A DNA stretch of 64,000 bases from NCBI GenBank assembly GCA_003584705.1, contig AP018536.1:3782001-3846000 (forward strand), written 5' to 3'. Positions 42,750 through 50,804 of the stretch are shown piece by piece (position 1 is the stretch's first letter; each line of letters starts with the position of its first letter). Below the pieces are notes generated by a model that did not search any database, had not been told where the DNA came from, and saw only the letters and a list, made by a program, of their open reading frames with translations. A program made the position numbers and the translations under genes. This stretch comes from Lachnospiraceae bacterium GAM79 (lineage in GTDB: Bacteria; Bacillota; Clostridia; Lachnospirales; Lachnospiraceae).

Positions 42750-42797
42750 ACTTACCTCCACAAATACCGATTTGTTGATTTCTGTGATACCTTCTAA

Positions 42798-43736
42798 TTA
42801 GAAAAAATCAAACCGAAGCTGTCTGTCAATCCAGTTCTTCTGCTCCGCTTCATGTATAACATCTCCCGACATACTTTCACCGATCAGAAACGGAGACTTG
42901 GGATTATGTTTTTTCCTGTTTTCTTTCACTAAGTTTACATCTGCATTGGCATAACAATATTTGCATAAATGTCCACATGTATCATATGCGCCTATGTCCA
43001 CGCCAAGCACGCAGGCGCAGGCACCGTTCCTTTGATTGATCTTTCTCTTCGGAATCTCTAATCTGTTATGAAGTGCCTTTTCAAAAGTAGCCACCGTCAT
43101 ACATCCGGAGCAATCCGCACCATACGCGGCCAGATCATTACCCTCAGCACAAGGTCTTACCGTCATTCCGTATTTTGCAGCAATCTCTATCAATGCCTTA
43201 CCGATTGTAATTCTATCCCGACGGCTTACCGCTTTCGCTTCCGGGAAATTCCGTTCCACTTTTTTATAAATATCTATAAAGCTGATTACACAGGTTTCGG
43301 TATACCCATGCAGTACCGCCGCCATTTTTTCAAACTCAGATATATGCCATTCTACCGTATGCGTGGCATCTACCAGGATTGGATCATATCGCCAACCGAT
43401 GCTGTCCACGCCTACGATATCCGATAATATTTTAAAGTGATCCATTACCGTTCCCGTATCCGGAACATTTGGCTCAATGTCTCGTCCATATGGCGTGATC
43501 GTGACAAACCAGTACTGCCCATACGGTGTTAATTGCTCCATAAAAGGAAGCATTGGCGCCGGATTCTTCGTGCAAAATGCAATCAGATCCACAACCTCAG
43601 GCGAGAGACTGTACTTTGTTACCTGTGTAGGATTATAGGGATTCCTCACTAACACAAAGCCTTCCTGTATTCTGTTCATCAGCCATTCCGAATAAAATGC
43701 CGGAATATCTGTTCTCATCCCTGTCTGAATAATCAT
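42798..43736 (-). CDS. DUF1848 family protein
   Basis: 312 residues. Start taken as ATG 43736 because it overlaps the stop of the upstream gene in an ATGA arrangement; GTG 43742 is an alternative. The DUF1848 pattern is recognisable: DIPAFYSEWLMNRIQEGFVLVRNPYNP, LIAFCTKNPAPMLP, YWFVTITPYGRDIEPNVP, WRYDPI and the C-terminal Cys cluster GHLCKYCYAN with HNPKSPFLIGE. The cysteines suggest an iron-sulfur or metal site related to spore-photolyase-like enzymes. Reaction unknown. Confidence 0.88.
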   Translation of the reverse strand: MIIQTGMRTDIPAFYSEWLMNRIQEGFVLVRNPYNPTQVTKYSLSPEVVDLIAFCTKNPAPMLPFMEQLTPYGQYWFVTITPYGRDIEPNVPDTGTVMDHFKILSDIVGVDSIGWRYDPILVDATHTVEWHISEFEKMAAVLHGYTETCVISFIDIYKKVERNFPEAKAVSRRDRITIGKALIEIAAKYGMTVRPCAEGNDLAAYGADCSGCMTVATFEKALHNRLEIPKRKINQRNGACACVLGVDIGAYDTCGHLCKYCYANADVNLVKENRKKHNPKSPFLIGESMSGDVIHEAEQKNWIDRQLRFDFF

Positions 43737-44224
43737 TGCCACATCACCAAAAGTCCTACCGGCAAAGCAATCACCGCCTGGCTGAACATTCCTATCACTG
43801 CATATTTAATATGATGCCAATAATCATGGTAAGCATCCACCAAATCCTCAGTTCCCGGAATTATCATCTTCTTACTATGGCAAAACCACAGACAATCCAC
43901 TACCAACGCATCAAACCAGATCTCAGCTACCCACATAATATATCCGTGAAACCATCCTTCAAAGAACGTGCGTGCACCGCCGATATAGTACGCCAATACC
44001 GTCTGCAAAAATATGTATCCGATAAAAAGTCCCAGTTTTCCTATCGTTGCTTTCTTTGTAAGTTTCGCGGAGCTTTCCTGAATCAATCCAAGCTCTCTGC
44101 ATCGGTCCTGTATCGCCTTTGGGTATTCCTGTATCATGCCAAGCTTCCCCTTCTTTGCCATAATGATGCCGCTAATTGTAAAAATGACGACATTAAAAAT
44201 AACGATTTCTAATAAGTAATTCAT
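43733..44224 (-). CDS. Membrane protein, 163 residues, translationally coupled to DUF1848
   Basis: RBS TAAGGGGGCAAA before ATG. About four helices (YLLEIVIFNVVIFTISGIIMA, LGLFIGYIFLQTVLAYYIGG, WFDALVVDCLWFC, YAVIGMFSQAVIALPVGLL). Conserved-looking polar pieces WVAEIWFDALVVDCLWFCHS and HDYWHHIKY could hold metal or lipid. I do not recognise the family. Its stop overlaps the DUF1848 start, so the two are co-translated and may act together. Confidence 0.65.
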   Translation of the reverse strand: MNYLLEIVIFNVVIFTISGIIMAKKGKLGMIQEYPKAIQDRCRELGLIQESSAKLTKKATIGKLGLFIGYIFLQTVLAYYIGGARTFFEGWFHGYIMWVAEIWFDALVVDCLWFCHSKKMIIPGTEDLVDAYHDYWHHIKYAVIGMFSQAVIALPVGLLVMWQ

Positions 44225-44249
44225 TTTGCCCCCTTATGGCACGATTAAC

Positions 44250-44771
44250 TTAACAACTTCCTATATTCTCCAATTCTTCCAGCGCTTCCATATTTTTCTG
44301 CAGATCATCCCTTGCCGTTGCATAATATGATTTTTGAAAAAGCATATCCCACGACAAATAATCTGCCATACAATCAAACTGCTTTCTGATCAGTTCATAC
44401 TGTATATTATCTACGGGAGAACCTCCTACAACGATCAGTCCTGTCTTTTTCCCTTTCAACTGCATTCCGCGGCAATAACATTTATCTATAACCTGCTTTA
44501 ACTGGGCAGACATTCCCCACCAATATACCGGTGTGGCAAATACTATCATATCTGCCGATACGATCTGATCGATTGTGGCATTTGTGTCATCCTTATCTAC
44601 ACAGCCTTTATAGCATTGACAAGCACCACATCCTTTGCACGGAGCTATATGTAACTGATCCGGTTGAATGATTTCTATATCATTCCCTGCAGCTGCTCCC
44701 TTCTGAAACGCATCAATCGCCGTTAAAACATTTCCTTTTCTGGCACTGCCATTGATTATTACAATTTTCAT
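44250..44771 (-). CDS. Flavodoxin-fold NAD(P)H-dependent oxidoreductase with Cys cluster
   Basis: 173 residues from ATG with GGGAGGTGTTATTT upstream. FMN-binding fold: MKIVIINGSARKGNVL phosphate loop, FATPVYWWGMSAQLKQVIDKCY and GLIVVGGSPVDNI. A CKGCGACQCYKGCV segment after the first half may bind an Fe-S cluster or a metal, as in multimeric flavodoxin WrbA-like iron-sulfur proteins. It probably reduces quinones, metals or nitro compounds. Confidence 0.85.
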   Translation of the reverse strand: MKIVIINGSARKGNVLTAIDAFQKGAAAGNDIEIIQPDQLHIAPCKGCGACQCYKGCVDKDDTNATIDQIVSADMIVFATPVYWWGMSAQLKQVIDKCYCRGMQLKGKKTGLIVVGGSPVDNIQYELIRKQFDCMADYLSWDMLFQKSYYATARDDLQKNMEALEELENIGSC

Positions 44772-44853
44772 AAATAACACCTCCCGTATAGTATCTTTTA
44801 TTTAGGCCCAGAAATTTAACGCTTTAGATCCGGGTTTCATTATTATTTTGGGA

Positions 44854-44913
44854 TTCCATTATTATTTCACTAGTTTACACTATTTTTCATTATCTGTTAA
44901 TCTCATATACAAA
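44854..44913. repeat. 60-bp intergenic repeat, copy 1
   Basis: Starts TTCCATTATTATTTCACTA and ends TCTCATATACAAA. It matches 46580-46640 at about 55 of 60 positions and contains short tandem units of TTTTTCACTA. Both copies lie downstream of a minus-strand gene and upstream of the next. Confidence 0.75.
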
Positions 44914-44941
44914 TGGAATTTTTATTGCTTACAAACAGACA

Positions 44942-45331
44942 TTATCTTGCATATAAAATCTGTAAATCTCCGTCAACAAATCCAATGCCTATTGCTTGAT
45001 ATTCTTTTAATTTTCCAGCATATTTTCCAGAAGAAAGGTATTCATTCACTAAACTAATAAAAAAAGTTTCCACTAATTCCCAATCACTTTCACACTCTAT
45101 CACGAAAGGTTGATCTCTTGTAGTAAAGACTTCATCACAAGTCCAATCATCATTATCCTTATCGAATGAAAATGTGCCGACCAATTCAACAGACCATTTA
45201 TTATCTGTATCTTCATATAAATTAAAGTTAATTGCTTTTATTTCACTATTCAATTCATTCTTCAAAATCAAATCTAACCATTCAAAGAAATCTTTGGTTT
45301 TATTCAGTTTTAACCTATCAAGTAATCCCAT
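44942..45331 (-). CDS. Hypothetical protein, copy 2 of the duplicated 129-residue gene
   Basis: Same start context (GGAGGGTGAAGTTATG), same length and over 90% residue identity with the gene at 25161-25550. Differences are scattered, not clustered, and mostly conservative. This argues for two maintained genes rather than a recent duplication. Nucleotide similarity begins within the boundary motif (45341-45358) and ends 22 bases after the stop at TTGTAAGCAATAAAA. Confidence 0.75.
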   Translation of the reverse strand: MGLLDRLKLNKTKDFFEWLDLILKNELNSEIKAINFNLYEDTDNKWSVELVGTFSFDKDNDDWTCDEVFTTRDQPFVIECESDWELVETFFISLVNEYLSSGKYAGKLKEYQAIGIGFVDGDLQILYAR

Positions 45332-45429
45332 AACTTCACCCTCCACAAATACCGATTTATTTATCCCATCTTATCATATGACAAATGAGGAACAAACAGA
45401 TCTCTATTTCTATTTAAGCAACATCAGTT

Positions 45430-46530
45430 TCAAAGAATAGCTTTCATGATTTCTTCTTCATTGTCTCTGGTAAATTTGCTTAATTCATAGGATCGGATCC
45501 TCTGGTTGACCAGTATGGGAACTACAAAACCATTTTTCACCAAAACAGCTAATCTGTTAATAATTGTTTTGTTCGTGACGGACAGTTTCCTGCTGACTTC
45601 AATCGGTGTAAATTCCCCTTTATAATCCATGATCAAAAGTCTCAAAAGTTCCTTTTCCTTTCCTTTCAGGAACGATAAACTTGCAGCAACATCTTCCTCA
45701 TTGGAAGCCATCTGCAGATCACAAACCTTTCCAGAGTATAGCTTTACCATCCTCAGAAAATAGTTGATCCAGATTTCCGGATGGGGCGGATTATCTCTTC
45801 CGGAATAATATAATGCAGGAAGTCCCATCTGGATGGATTCATAATATTCATCGATATCATAGGCAAAATATTCTTCCAACGATCCGATTCCGTTAAATCC
45901 GTATCCGTTTAAATCCATAATGTAGCCGGAAAGTAATCTTGCGGTTCTGCCATTGCCGTCTTCAAAAGGATGTATAGTTACTAATTGGTAATGTACCACT
46001 GCAGCTACGATTAGTGGATGATCGTCGGTCGTATTTACATACGTTACCAATTCGTCCAGCAGATTCGGAATATCACAATATTCCGGGGGAATATAATCCG
46101 GTCTTCCTGTCTTAGAGTCATATACGGCAAATAACACTCCCGGTGGCATAGGTCCTCTAAATCCGATTTTTTCCTTGGATGCCCCTTTTTCTACCAATTT
46201 CTGTACGTCCAAAATAAGTTTTTTAGAGAATGTCTCTTTTTTAGTTATCTTTTTTTCCAGAAAATTCAATGCAAGAAAGTAATTTCGGACTTCCTGCTCC
46301 GGTTTCAAATAATGCTTTCTTTCATCATTCTCAATCACCTCATCGACCTGTTTTTCCGATAAAGGATTGCCTTCTATCTTATTTGAAGCATAAGTACTTT
46401 TTTTCTTTGAGTTCTTACGCAGCTTATTCATAACGGTTTGGGACAGCTTGATGGAAGATACTTTATATCGGTTTTGCTCGATTTCCGTAATATACTTTAA
46501 TATTTCGTTCGTTAAAGTTACCTTAATCAT
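45430..46530 (-). CDS. Fic family protein (class II, with C-terminal winged HTH)
   Basis: 366 residues from ATG with AAAGGAGGG 9 bases upstream. The Fic signature HPFEDGNGR lies at residues 187-195 with catalytic His187. An N-terminal inhibitory motif S49-xxx-E53-G-N (SNKIEGN) marks class II Fic proteins. The C-terminus is a winged HTH (FTPIEVSRKLSVTNKTIINRLAVLVKNGFVV). It probably transfers AMP to target proteins and is auto-inhibited; the HTH may make it self-regulating. No antitoxin gene is adjacent, as expected for class II. A strong hairpin covers the RBS. Confidence 0.93.
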   Translation of the reverse strand: MIKVTLTNEILKYITEIEQNRYKVSSIKLSQTVMNKLRKNSKKKSTYASNKIEGNPLSEKQVDEVIENDERKHYLKPEQEVRNYFLALNFLEKKITKKETFSKKLILDVQKLVEKGASKEKIGFRGPMPPGVLFAVYDSKTGRPDYIPPEYCDIPNLLDELVTYVNTTDDHPLIVAAVVHYQLVTIHPFEDGNGRTARLLSGYIMDLNGYGFNGIGSLEEYFAYDIDEYYESIQMGLPALYYSGRDNPPHPEIWINYFLRMVKLYSGKVCDLQMASNEEDVAASLSFLKGKEKELLRLLIMDYKGEFTPIEVSRKLSVTNKTIINRLAVLVKNGFVVPILVNQRIRSYELSKFTRDNEEEIMKAIL

Positions 46531-46580
46531 GAAAAAAGCCCTCCTTTTCAATATTATTATATTCAAAAGGAAAGCTTTTT
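46523..46580 (-). promoter_or_regulatory. Hairpin sequestering the fic ribosome binding site
   Basis: On the minus strand GAAAAAAGCTTTCCTTTT pairs with AAAAGGAGGGCTTTTTTC around a 16-base A/T loop that includes AATATAATAATATT. The AGGAGGG RBS lies in the right arm and the start codon follows directly, so translation would need this stem to open. Confidence 0.65.
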
Positions 46581-46640
46581 TCCATTATTATTTCACTATT
46601 TTTACACTATTTTTCACTATCTGTAAATCTCATATACAAA
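46580..46640. repeat. 60-bp intergenic repeat, copy 2
   Basis: Copy of 44854-44913 lying between the methyltransferase end and the fic leader, including TTTTTACACTATTTTTCACT. No gene here. Confidence 0.75.
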
Positions 46641-46654
46641 CTTGAAGTTGTTTA

Positions 46655-47383
46655 TTAAACCTTTTTAACCTTAACCAACAACATCATAGGTCTACGCATT
46701 TCATTACACATTCCCGGCATACCCATCATATCTGCCGGAGGCATTGCTTCCTCAATAGCCTCAATTTGAAAACCACATTTTATAAGTGGATTCAATATCT
46801 GCGTTAATGTGTGGTGCTGTTTAATTACTCGTTGACCAAGAAAATTGGTTTCTCTTTCGCCTGTGTAATAGTAATTGTCGATTGGCCAATATTTAGGTTT
46901 CCCATTTTCATCATAAATCCAATCCTCATTAACACCTGCGGTGAAAGTCGGATGTTCAATATTGAATAGGAAATACCCACCTACTTTTAATGTGCAATAC
47001 ACCTTTTGATAAACATTAGCTAAATTTTCGATATAGTGCAGTACCAGGTTAGAAACAACTAGGTCATAAGTATTTTCAGGATAAATGTATTCTTCAACAC
47101 CGCAAACTTTATACTTGATTTTGTCATCAGAGTTATCAGCTACTGCTTTTGCAATCATTTTTTGACTACTATCAATACCAAGAATTTCAGTAGCTCCCAT
47201 TTGTGCGGCATATTTGCAATGCCAACCGTAACCACATCCTAAATCCAAAACTTTTTTTCCCTGTAATTTAGGGAATAACGGTTGCAACTGATGCCACTCT
47301 CCAGCAGCTTTCAGACCATCTTTGCTTCTTCCCATTTCCGCATATGCGGCAAAAAATTCACTATTATCGTAAATATTTCTCAT
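46655..47383 (-). CDS. SAM-dependent methyltransferase (class I)
   Basis: 242 residues. SAM-binding motif VLDLGCGYGWHCKYAAQMGATEILGIDSS, post-I acidic IDSS and DLVVSNLVLHYIEN motif IV are clear. The C-terminal HTLTQILNPLIKCGFQIEAIEEAMPPADMMGMPGM is as in Methyltransf_11/UbiE-like small-molecule methyltransferases. Substrate unknown. A start codon is preceded by the motif CTCCACAACTTCAGATTT-like sequence and RBS GGAGG about 13 bases away. Confidence 0.9.
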   Translation of the reverse strand: MRNIYDNSEFFAAYAEMGRSKDGLKAAGEWHQLQPLFPKLQGKKVLDLGCGYGWHCKYAAQMGATEILGIDSSQKMIAKAVADNSDDKIKYKVCGVEEYIYPENTYDLVVSNLVLHYIENLANVYQKVYCTLKVGGYFLFNIEHPTFTAGVNEDWIYDENGKPKYWPIDNYYYTGERETNFLGQRVIKQHHTLTQILNPLIKCGFQIEAIEEAMPPADMMGMPGMCNEMRRPMMLLVKVKKV

Positions 47384-47445
47384 TGATAATTACCTCCACA
47401 ACTTCAGATTTGTTTAAATCAAAAATTTCCGTCACTTTCAGCCAC

Positions 47446-48648
47446 TTACTTTTCATCCACCACCTGAAAAATGTAGAACTTGAGGTAATAGCTCTCGTCC
47501 GCTGCCCACAGGATCGGATGATCCGGGCCCTGTGTCTTGAATTCTACCTGGCGGAGACGCTTATGCGCACCATGAGAAGCCTCCCGGATTGTTTTGGCAA
47601 AAAGCTCAGGATCCATGAAATGGGAGCAGGAACAAGTTACCAGGAATCCGCCGTCTTTCACCAGCTTTAAGCCCCTAAGATTGATCTCACGATATCCTTT
47701 TACGGCATTTTTGATGGAATTGCGGGACTTGGTAAAAGCAGGCGGATCCAGGATCACCACATCATATTTCTCGCCCTGCGCTTCCAGCTCCGGCAATAAC
47801 TCGAACACATCTGCACATCGGAAGCTTACCGTATTTTCCAGTCCGTTCAGCTTCGCATTTTCTGTTGCCTGATCCACAGCCAGCTGGGAAGCATCCACAC
47901 CCAGAACACTCTTCGCTCCGGCAATTCCCGCATTCAAAGCAAAGGAGCCGGTGTGTGTGAAGCAGTCCAGCACCTTTTTATCCTTACAGAAACGATGAAT
48001 GGCGGCACGGTTATTCTTCTGATCCAGGAAAAATCCGGTCTTCTGTCCGTCCTCTACATCCACCATGTAATGCACACCGTTCTCCACGATCTCTACTTTC
48101 GTGTCAAACGGTTCGCCGATGAAGCCTTTATAACGCTCCATACCCTCCTGTAAGCGTACCTTGGCATCGCTCCGCTCGTAGACACCGCGGATGGTAATGC
48201 CATCCTCCGCCAGTACTTTCTTCAAAGCATCAATGATCACAAGCTTCCACTTGTCGATTCCCAGTGCCAGAGATTCCACCACCAGTACATCAGAGAACTT
48301 ATCAATGACAATACCCGGCAGGAAATCCGCCTCTCCGAAGATCAGACGACAGCTGGAGGTATCAATGGTCTCCTTGCGGTAATTCCAGGCATCCCGCACC
48401 CTCTGCTCAAAAAATGCCTCATCGATCACCGTATCCTTCCTGCGCGCCAGCAGACGGAGCGTGATCTTGGAATTGGTATTGATATAACCATATCCCATGA
48501 AGTAGCCGTCAAAATCATGGATAGCTATAATATCACCATTCTCAAAATCTCCCATAATGGATGCGATCTCATTGTCAAAGACCCACATCCCCCCGGCTTT
48601 CAGAGTTCTGCCCTCTCCTTTTTTCAATGTAACGATTGTATTATACAT
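47446..48648 (-). CDS. rlmI: 23S rRNA (cytosine-C5)-type methyltransferase with PUA domain (RlmI-like)
   Basis: 400 residues. A PUA domain at the N-terminus (TLKKGEGRTLKAGGMWVFDNEI) is followed by a catalytic Rossmann domain. SAM motif VLDCFTHTGSFALNAGIAGAKSVLGVDAS and the NPPY-like DPPAFTKSR place it in the RlmI/YwbD class, which modify 23S rRNA. The Cys in CSCSHFMD is likely the catalytic base region. It is the last core gene before the accessory units, oriented toward them. The tRNA follows upstream on the other strand. Confidence 0.88.
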   Translation of the reverse strand: MYNTIVTLKKGEGRTLKAGGMWVFDNEIASIMGDFENGDIIAIHDFDGYFMGYGYINTNSKITLRLLARRKDTVIDEAFFEQRVRDAWNYRKETIDTSSCRLIFGEADFLPGIVIDKFSDVLVVESLALGIDKWKLVIIDALKKVLAEDGITIRGVYERSDAKVRLQEGMERYKGFIGEPFDTKVEIVENGVHYMVDVEDGQKTGFFLDQKNNRAAIHRFCKDKKVLDCFTHTGSFALNAGIAGAKSVLGVDASQLAVDQATENAKLNGLENTVSFRCADVFELLPELEAQGEKYDVVILDPPAFTKSRNSIKNAVKGYREINLRGLKLVKDGGFLVTCSCSHFMDPELFAKTIREASHGAHKRLRQVEFKTQGPDHPILWAADESYYLKFYIFQVVDEK

Positions 48649-48777
48649 AGAATTTCCTCTCTTGATTTCGTGATTTTATCGTTTTTGCAACTTTTTCTTC
48701 TATCATATTCGTTTTTTGCTTGACAATCAATGGGTTTTTATTTATTATTTTAATGTTGACGCAATTAATGTTCACAT

Positions 48778-48851
48778 CGTCGCGTGGCTCAGTTTGGTAG
48801 AGCGCTGCGTTCGGGACGCAGAGGTCGCAAGTTCGAATCTTGTCGCGACGA
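48778..48851 (+). tRNA. tRNA-Pro (anticodon CGG)
   Basis: Cloverleaf is clear: acceptor CGTCGCG / CGCGACG, D stem GCTC/GAGC, anticodon stem CTGCG/CGCAG with loop TTCGGGA (anticodon CGG), T stem GCAAG/CTTGT with TTCGAAT loop and discriminator A. No encoded CCA. It reads CCG codons. A strong terminator follows after 2 bases. Confidence 0.93.
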
Positions 48852-48853
48852 CT

Positions 48854-48891
48854 AAAAATACTCCCTCACACATGTGTGAGGGAGTATTTTT
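48854..48891. terminator. tRNA terminator
   Basis: 38-base perfect palindrome AAAAATACTCCCTCACAC / GTGTGAGGGAGTATTTTT centred on ATG, with T-run on both strands. Confidence 0.9.
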
Positions 48892-48959
48892 GTCTCCACA
48901 TTGTTCTAACTTATAACCTCTAGTCGACACGAACACACCGTTCGGGCGCAGAGGGTCCA

Positions 48960-49055
48960 CGAGGTCCGGGGGACCTCGGCCTGGACCGACCGAAGCGGAG
49001 CGGAGACCCCACGAGGTCCGGGGGACCTCGGCCTGGACCGACCGAAGCGGAGACC
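48960..49055. repeat. Tandem hairpin repeat R2 (two units of 52 bp)
   Basis: Unit: hairpin CGAGGTCC-GGG-GGACCTCG then GCCTGGACCGACCGAAGCGG and AGCGGAGACC. The first copy is at 48960-49008 and the second at 49012-49055, which lacks one AGCGG. Upstream a diverged trace (GTTCGGGCGCAGAGGGTCC) is visible. The stretch 48892-49076 contains no gene; frames crossing it are repeat translations. Confidence 0.75.
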
Positions 49056-49076
49056 ATAAATTCAACTTTCGCTGGT

Positions 49077-50729
49077 TCAATCACGGGCTGAACGCCGCAA
49101 ATTCTCTCCAATCCCCATAATCACAAACACCGTCGAAATATTCATCACCTGCTGGAAGCTGAACATATTGTTCACCGTATAGGCCAGCACACAGAACCCG
49201 CAGGCTCCCACCAGCATCGACTTTTTCCCGGCATGCAGGAAATTACGGATTACTGAGATCATCATTCCCGCATAACTGACCAGCCCCAGCACTCCTATAT
49301 CCACCAGGATCGTCAGCCATTCATTATGTGCATTAGTGAGGCGGTTTCCATAGAAGAAATCATACACCATATTTTGCAGCTCCGGGCTGGCCTCATTCGA
49401 CAGAAACGCATACATGCAATCCGGCCCTACGCCGAAAATCTTATGTAACAGATCTGCTTCCCAGAAGCATCTGGCTCCCGTCGACCAGGTGGCTCCCCTG
49501 TTGCTGCCCCAGGCCGCGCTGAACACTAGCCAGTTGCTACCCCCGTCACCTGCTGTCTCCGTCAGAAAGGACGTCAGTTTTCCGCCCAACAGCGTATTCG
49601 CCAGGATAAACGCTAATAATGCCACGCTCACAACCGGCAGTGCTACGCACAATATCCGATAGATGCCCCAAAAAAGTTTCCCACGGTATTGATTTCTGTT
49701 ATTGCTGGTATGTACCAGCCACAGTACCACTACTGACACGATCGTCATAATCACACTCATTGCGGAAAACGTCAGGATATCCGTCACTTTTTCCATTGGC
49801 AGTTCCTGCGAAAGCACATTGCAACTCCGCAGAATATATGTGATCAGACATGCCACCGATAACAATGTCATTTCCTGCCAGAAGCATTCCATTTTTCTGC
49901 CATCTTTCACAGACATGCCAAACAATACAAACAGCATTACGGCTAAAGTTACAACACCACTGCTGCTGCCCTGGGTTACCAGAGAAGCAAAACCAATCGT
50001 CACATACCCCATCAGCAGCGCTCTCTTCCAAGTGATCTCCGATCCCATCCACCATAACAGATAAACTCCACCGAACAGCACCGTCACCAGATAACCGCAA
50101 TACCAGTTAATATTTCCCACGGTAGAAATAAAGGAGGAATTGATGATCTCCTTATCTACAAGGCACAGCCCGAATTTATTCATATATCCGAGGAAAAAAA
50201 CAATGGTCGACACCGGCAATGTCAGGGTCACGATCCAGTCGTTTCTCTGCCACATCCGTGAGATCATAAAATATACAATGACCGCTCCCAGCTGGGTCCA
50301 CATCCCCATCCGCCAGGATGCCGTCCCCCACAGTGCCTCCTCCCGATACCGGGTAAACACATAGGACATTACCACGGCAATCCCGTATAGAGCAGCAAAT
50401 TTATCCGTGGTGTTCAAAGCCTGCCAGATTCTTTTCGGAATAGTCCGAAATTCCGGAAGCTCCTGTTTCTGCTTTGCCACAATGAGGCGAAGGATCAGCC
50501 ACAACACAAATACCGGAAGCAGACATTTCCCCACATAAGTCATAGTCTTAATAAAAAAATTCTCCTTGTCTGTTCCGATCTGGGCATAGCCCCTGTTGTA
50601 CAACGGCAGTACAGCCAATATCACAAACAGATAAATACCGATCACAAGATCACACAGGAAGCGGCTGAAGCTGCACAACGTCTCCGCCACTGATTCCACT
50701 GATTTTTTTCCTTTTGTATTTTTTGCCAT
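49077..50729 (-). CDS. O-antigen ligase/polymerase-like membrane protein
   Basis: 550 residues from ATG at MAKNTKGKKS; GGAGAG is 8 bases upstream. About 12 helices and one large extracytoplasmic loop. The Wzy_C/O-antigen-ligase pattern is seen near the end: LLHKIFGVGPDCMYAF and NRLTNAHNEWLTILVDIGVLGLVSYAGMMISV, with the family H-N-x-x-L motif as AHNEWL. It probably joins or polymerises polyprenyl-linked glycans at the outer membrane face. Last gene of a four-gene operon; the start is about 75 bases after the permease stop. Confidence 0.85.
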   Translation of the reverse strand: MAKNTKGKKSVESVAETLCSFSRFLCDLVIGIYLFVILAVLPLYNRGYAQIGTDKENFFIKTMTYVGKCLLPVFVLWLILRLIVAKQKQELPEFRTIPKRIWQALNTTDKFAALYGIAVVMSYVFTRYREEALWGTASWRMGMWTQLGAVIVYFMISRMWQRNDWIVTLTLPVSTIVFFLGYMNKFGLCLVDKEIINSSFISTVGNINWYCGYLVTVLFGGVYLLWWMGSEITWKRALLMGYVTIGFASLVTQGSSSGVVTLAVMLFVLFGMSVKDGRKMECFWQEMTLLSVACLITYILRSCNVLSQELPMEKVTDILTFSAMSVIMTIVSVVVLWLVHTSNNRNQYRGKLFWGIYRILCVALPVVSVALLAFILANTLLGGKLTSFLTETAGDGGSNWLVFSAAWGSNRGATWSTGARCFWEADLLHKIFGVGPDCMYAFLSNEASPELQNMVYDFFYGNRLTNAHNEWLTILVDIGVLGLVSYAGMMISVIRNFLHAGKKSMLVGACGFCVLAYTVNNMFSFQQVMNISTVFVIMGIGENLRRSARD

Positions 50730-50804
50730 AGGTCCATCTCTCCAAAGCATGCTTCATCTAATACTTTTATGATAGCTTTCGCCACTTCTTTCGTCAATCT
50801 TTTC

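Noticed and set aside
48960..49055. Tandem 52-bp repeats considered as a CRISPR array
   Set aside because: Only two head-to-tail units with no variable spacers, no Cas genes nearby.
48772..49080. A minus-strand frame over the tRNA and R2 repeats
   Set aside because: It is antisense to the tRNA and its sequence is a translation of the tandem GACCGAAGCGG repeat.
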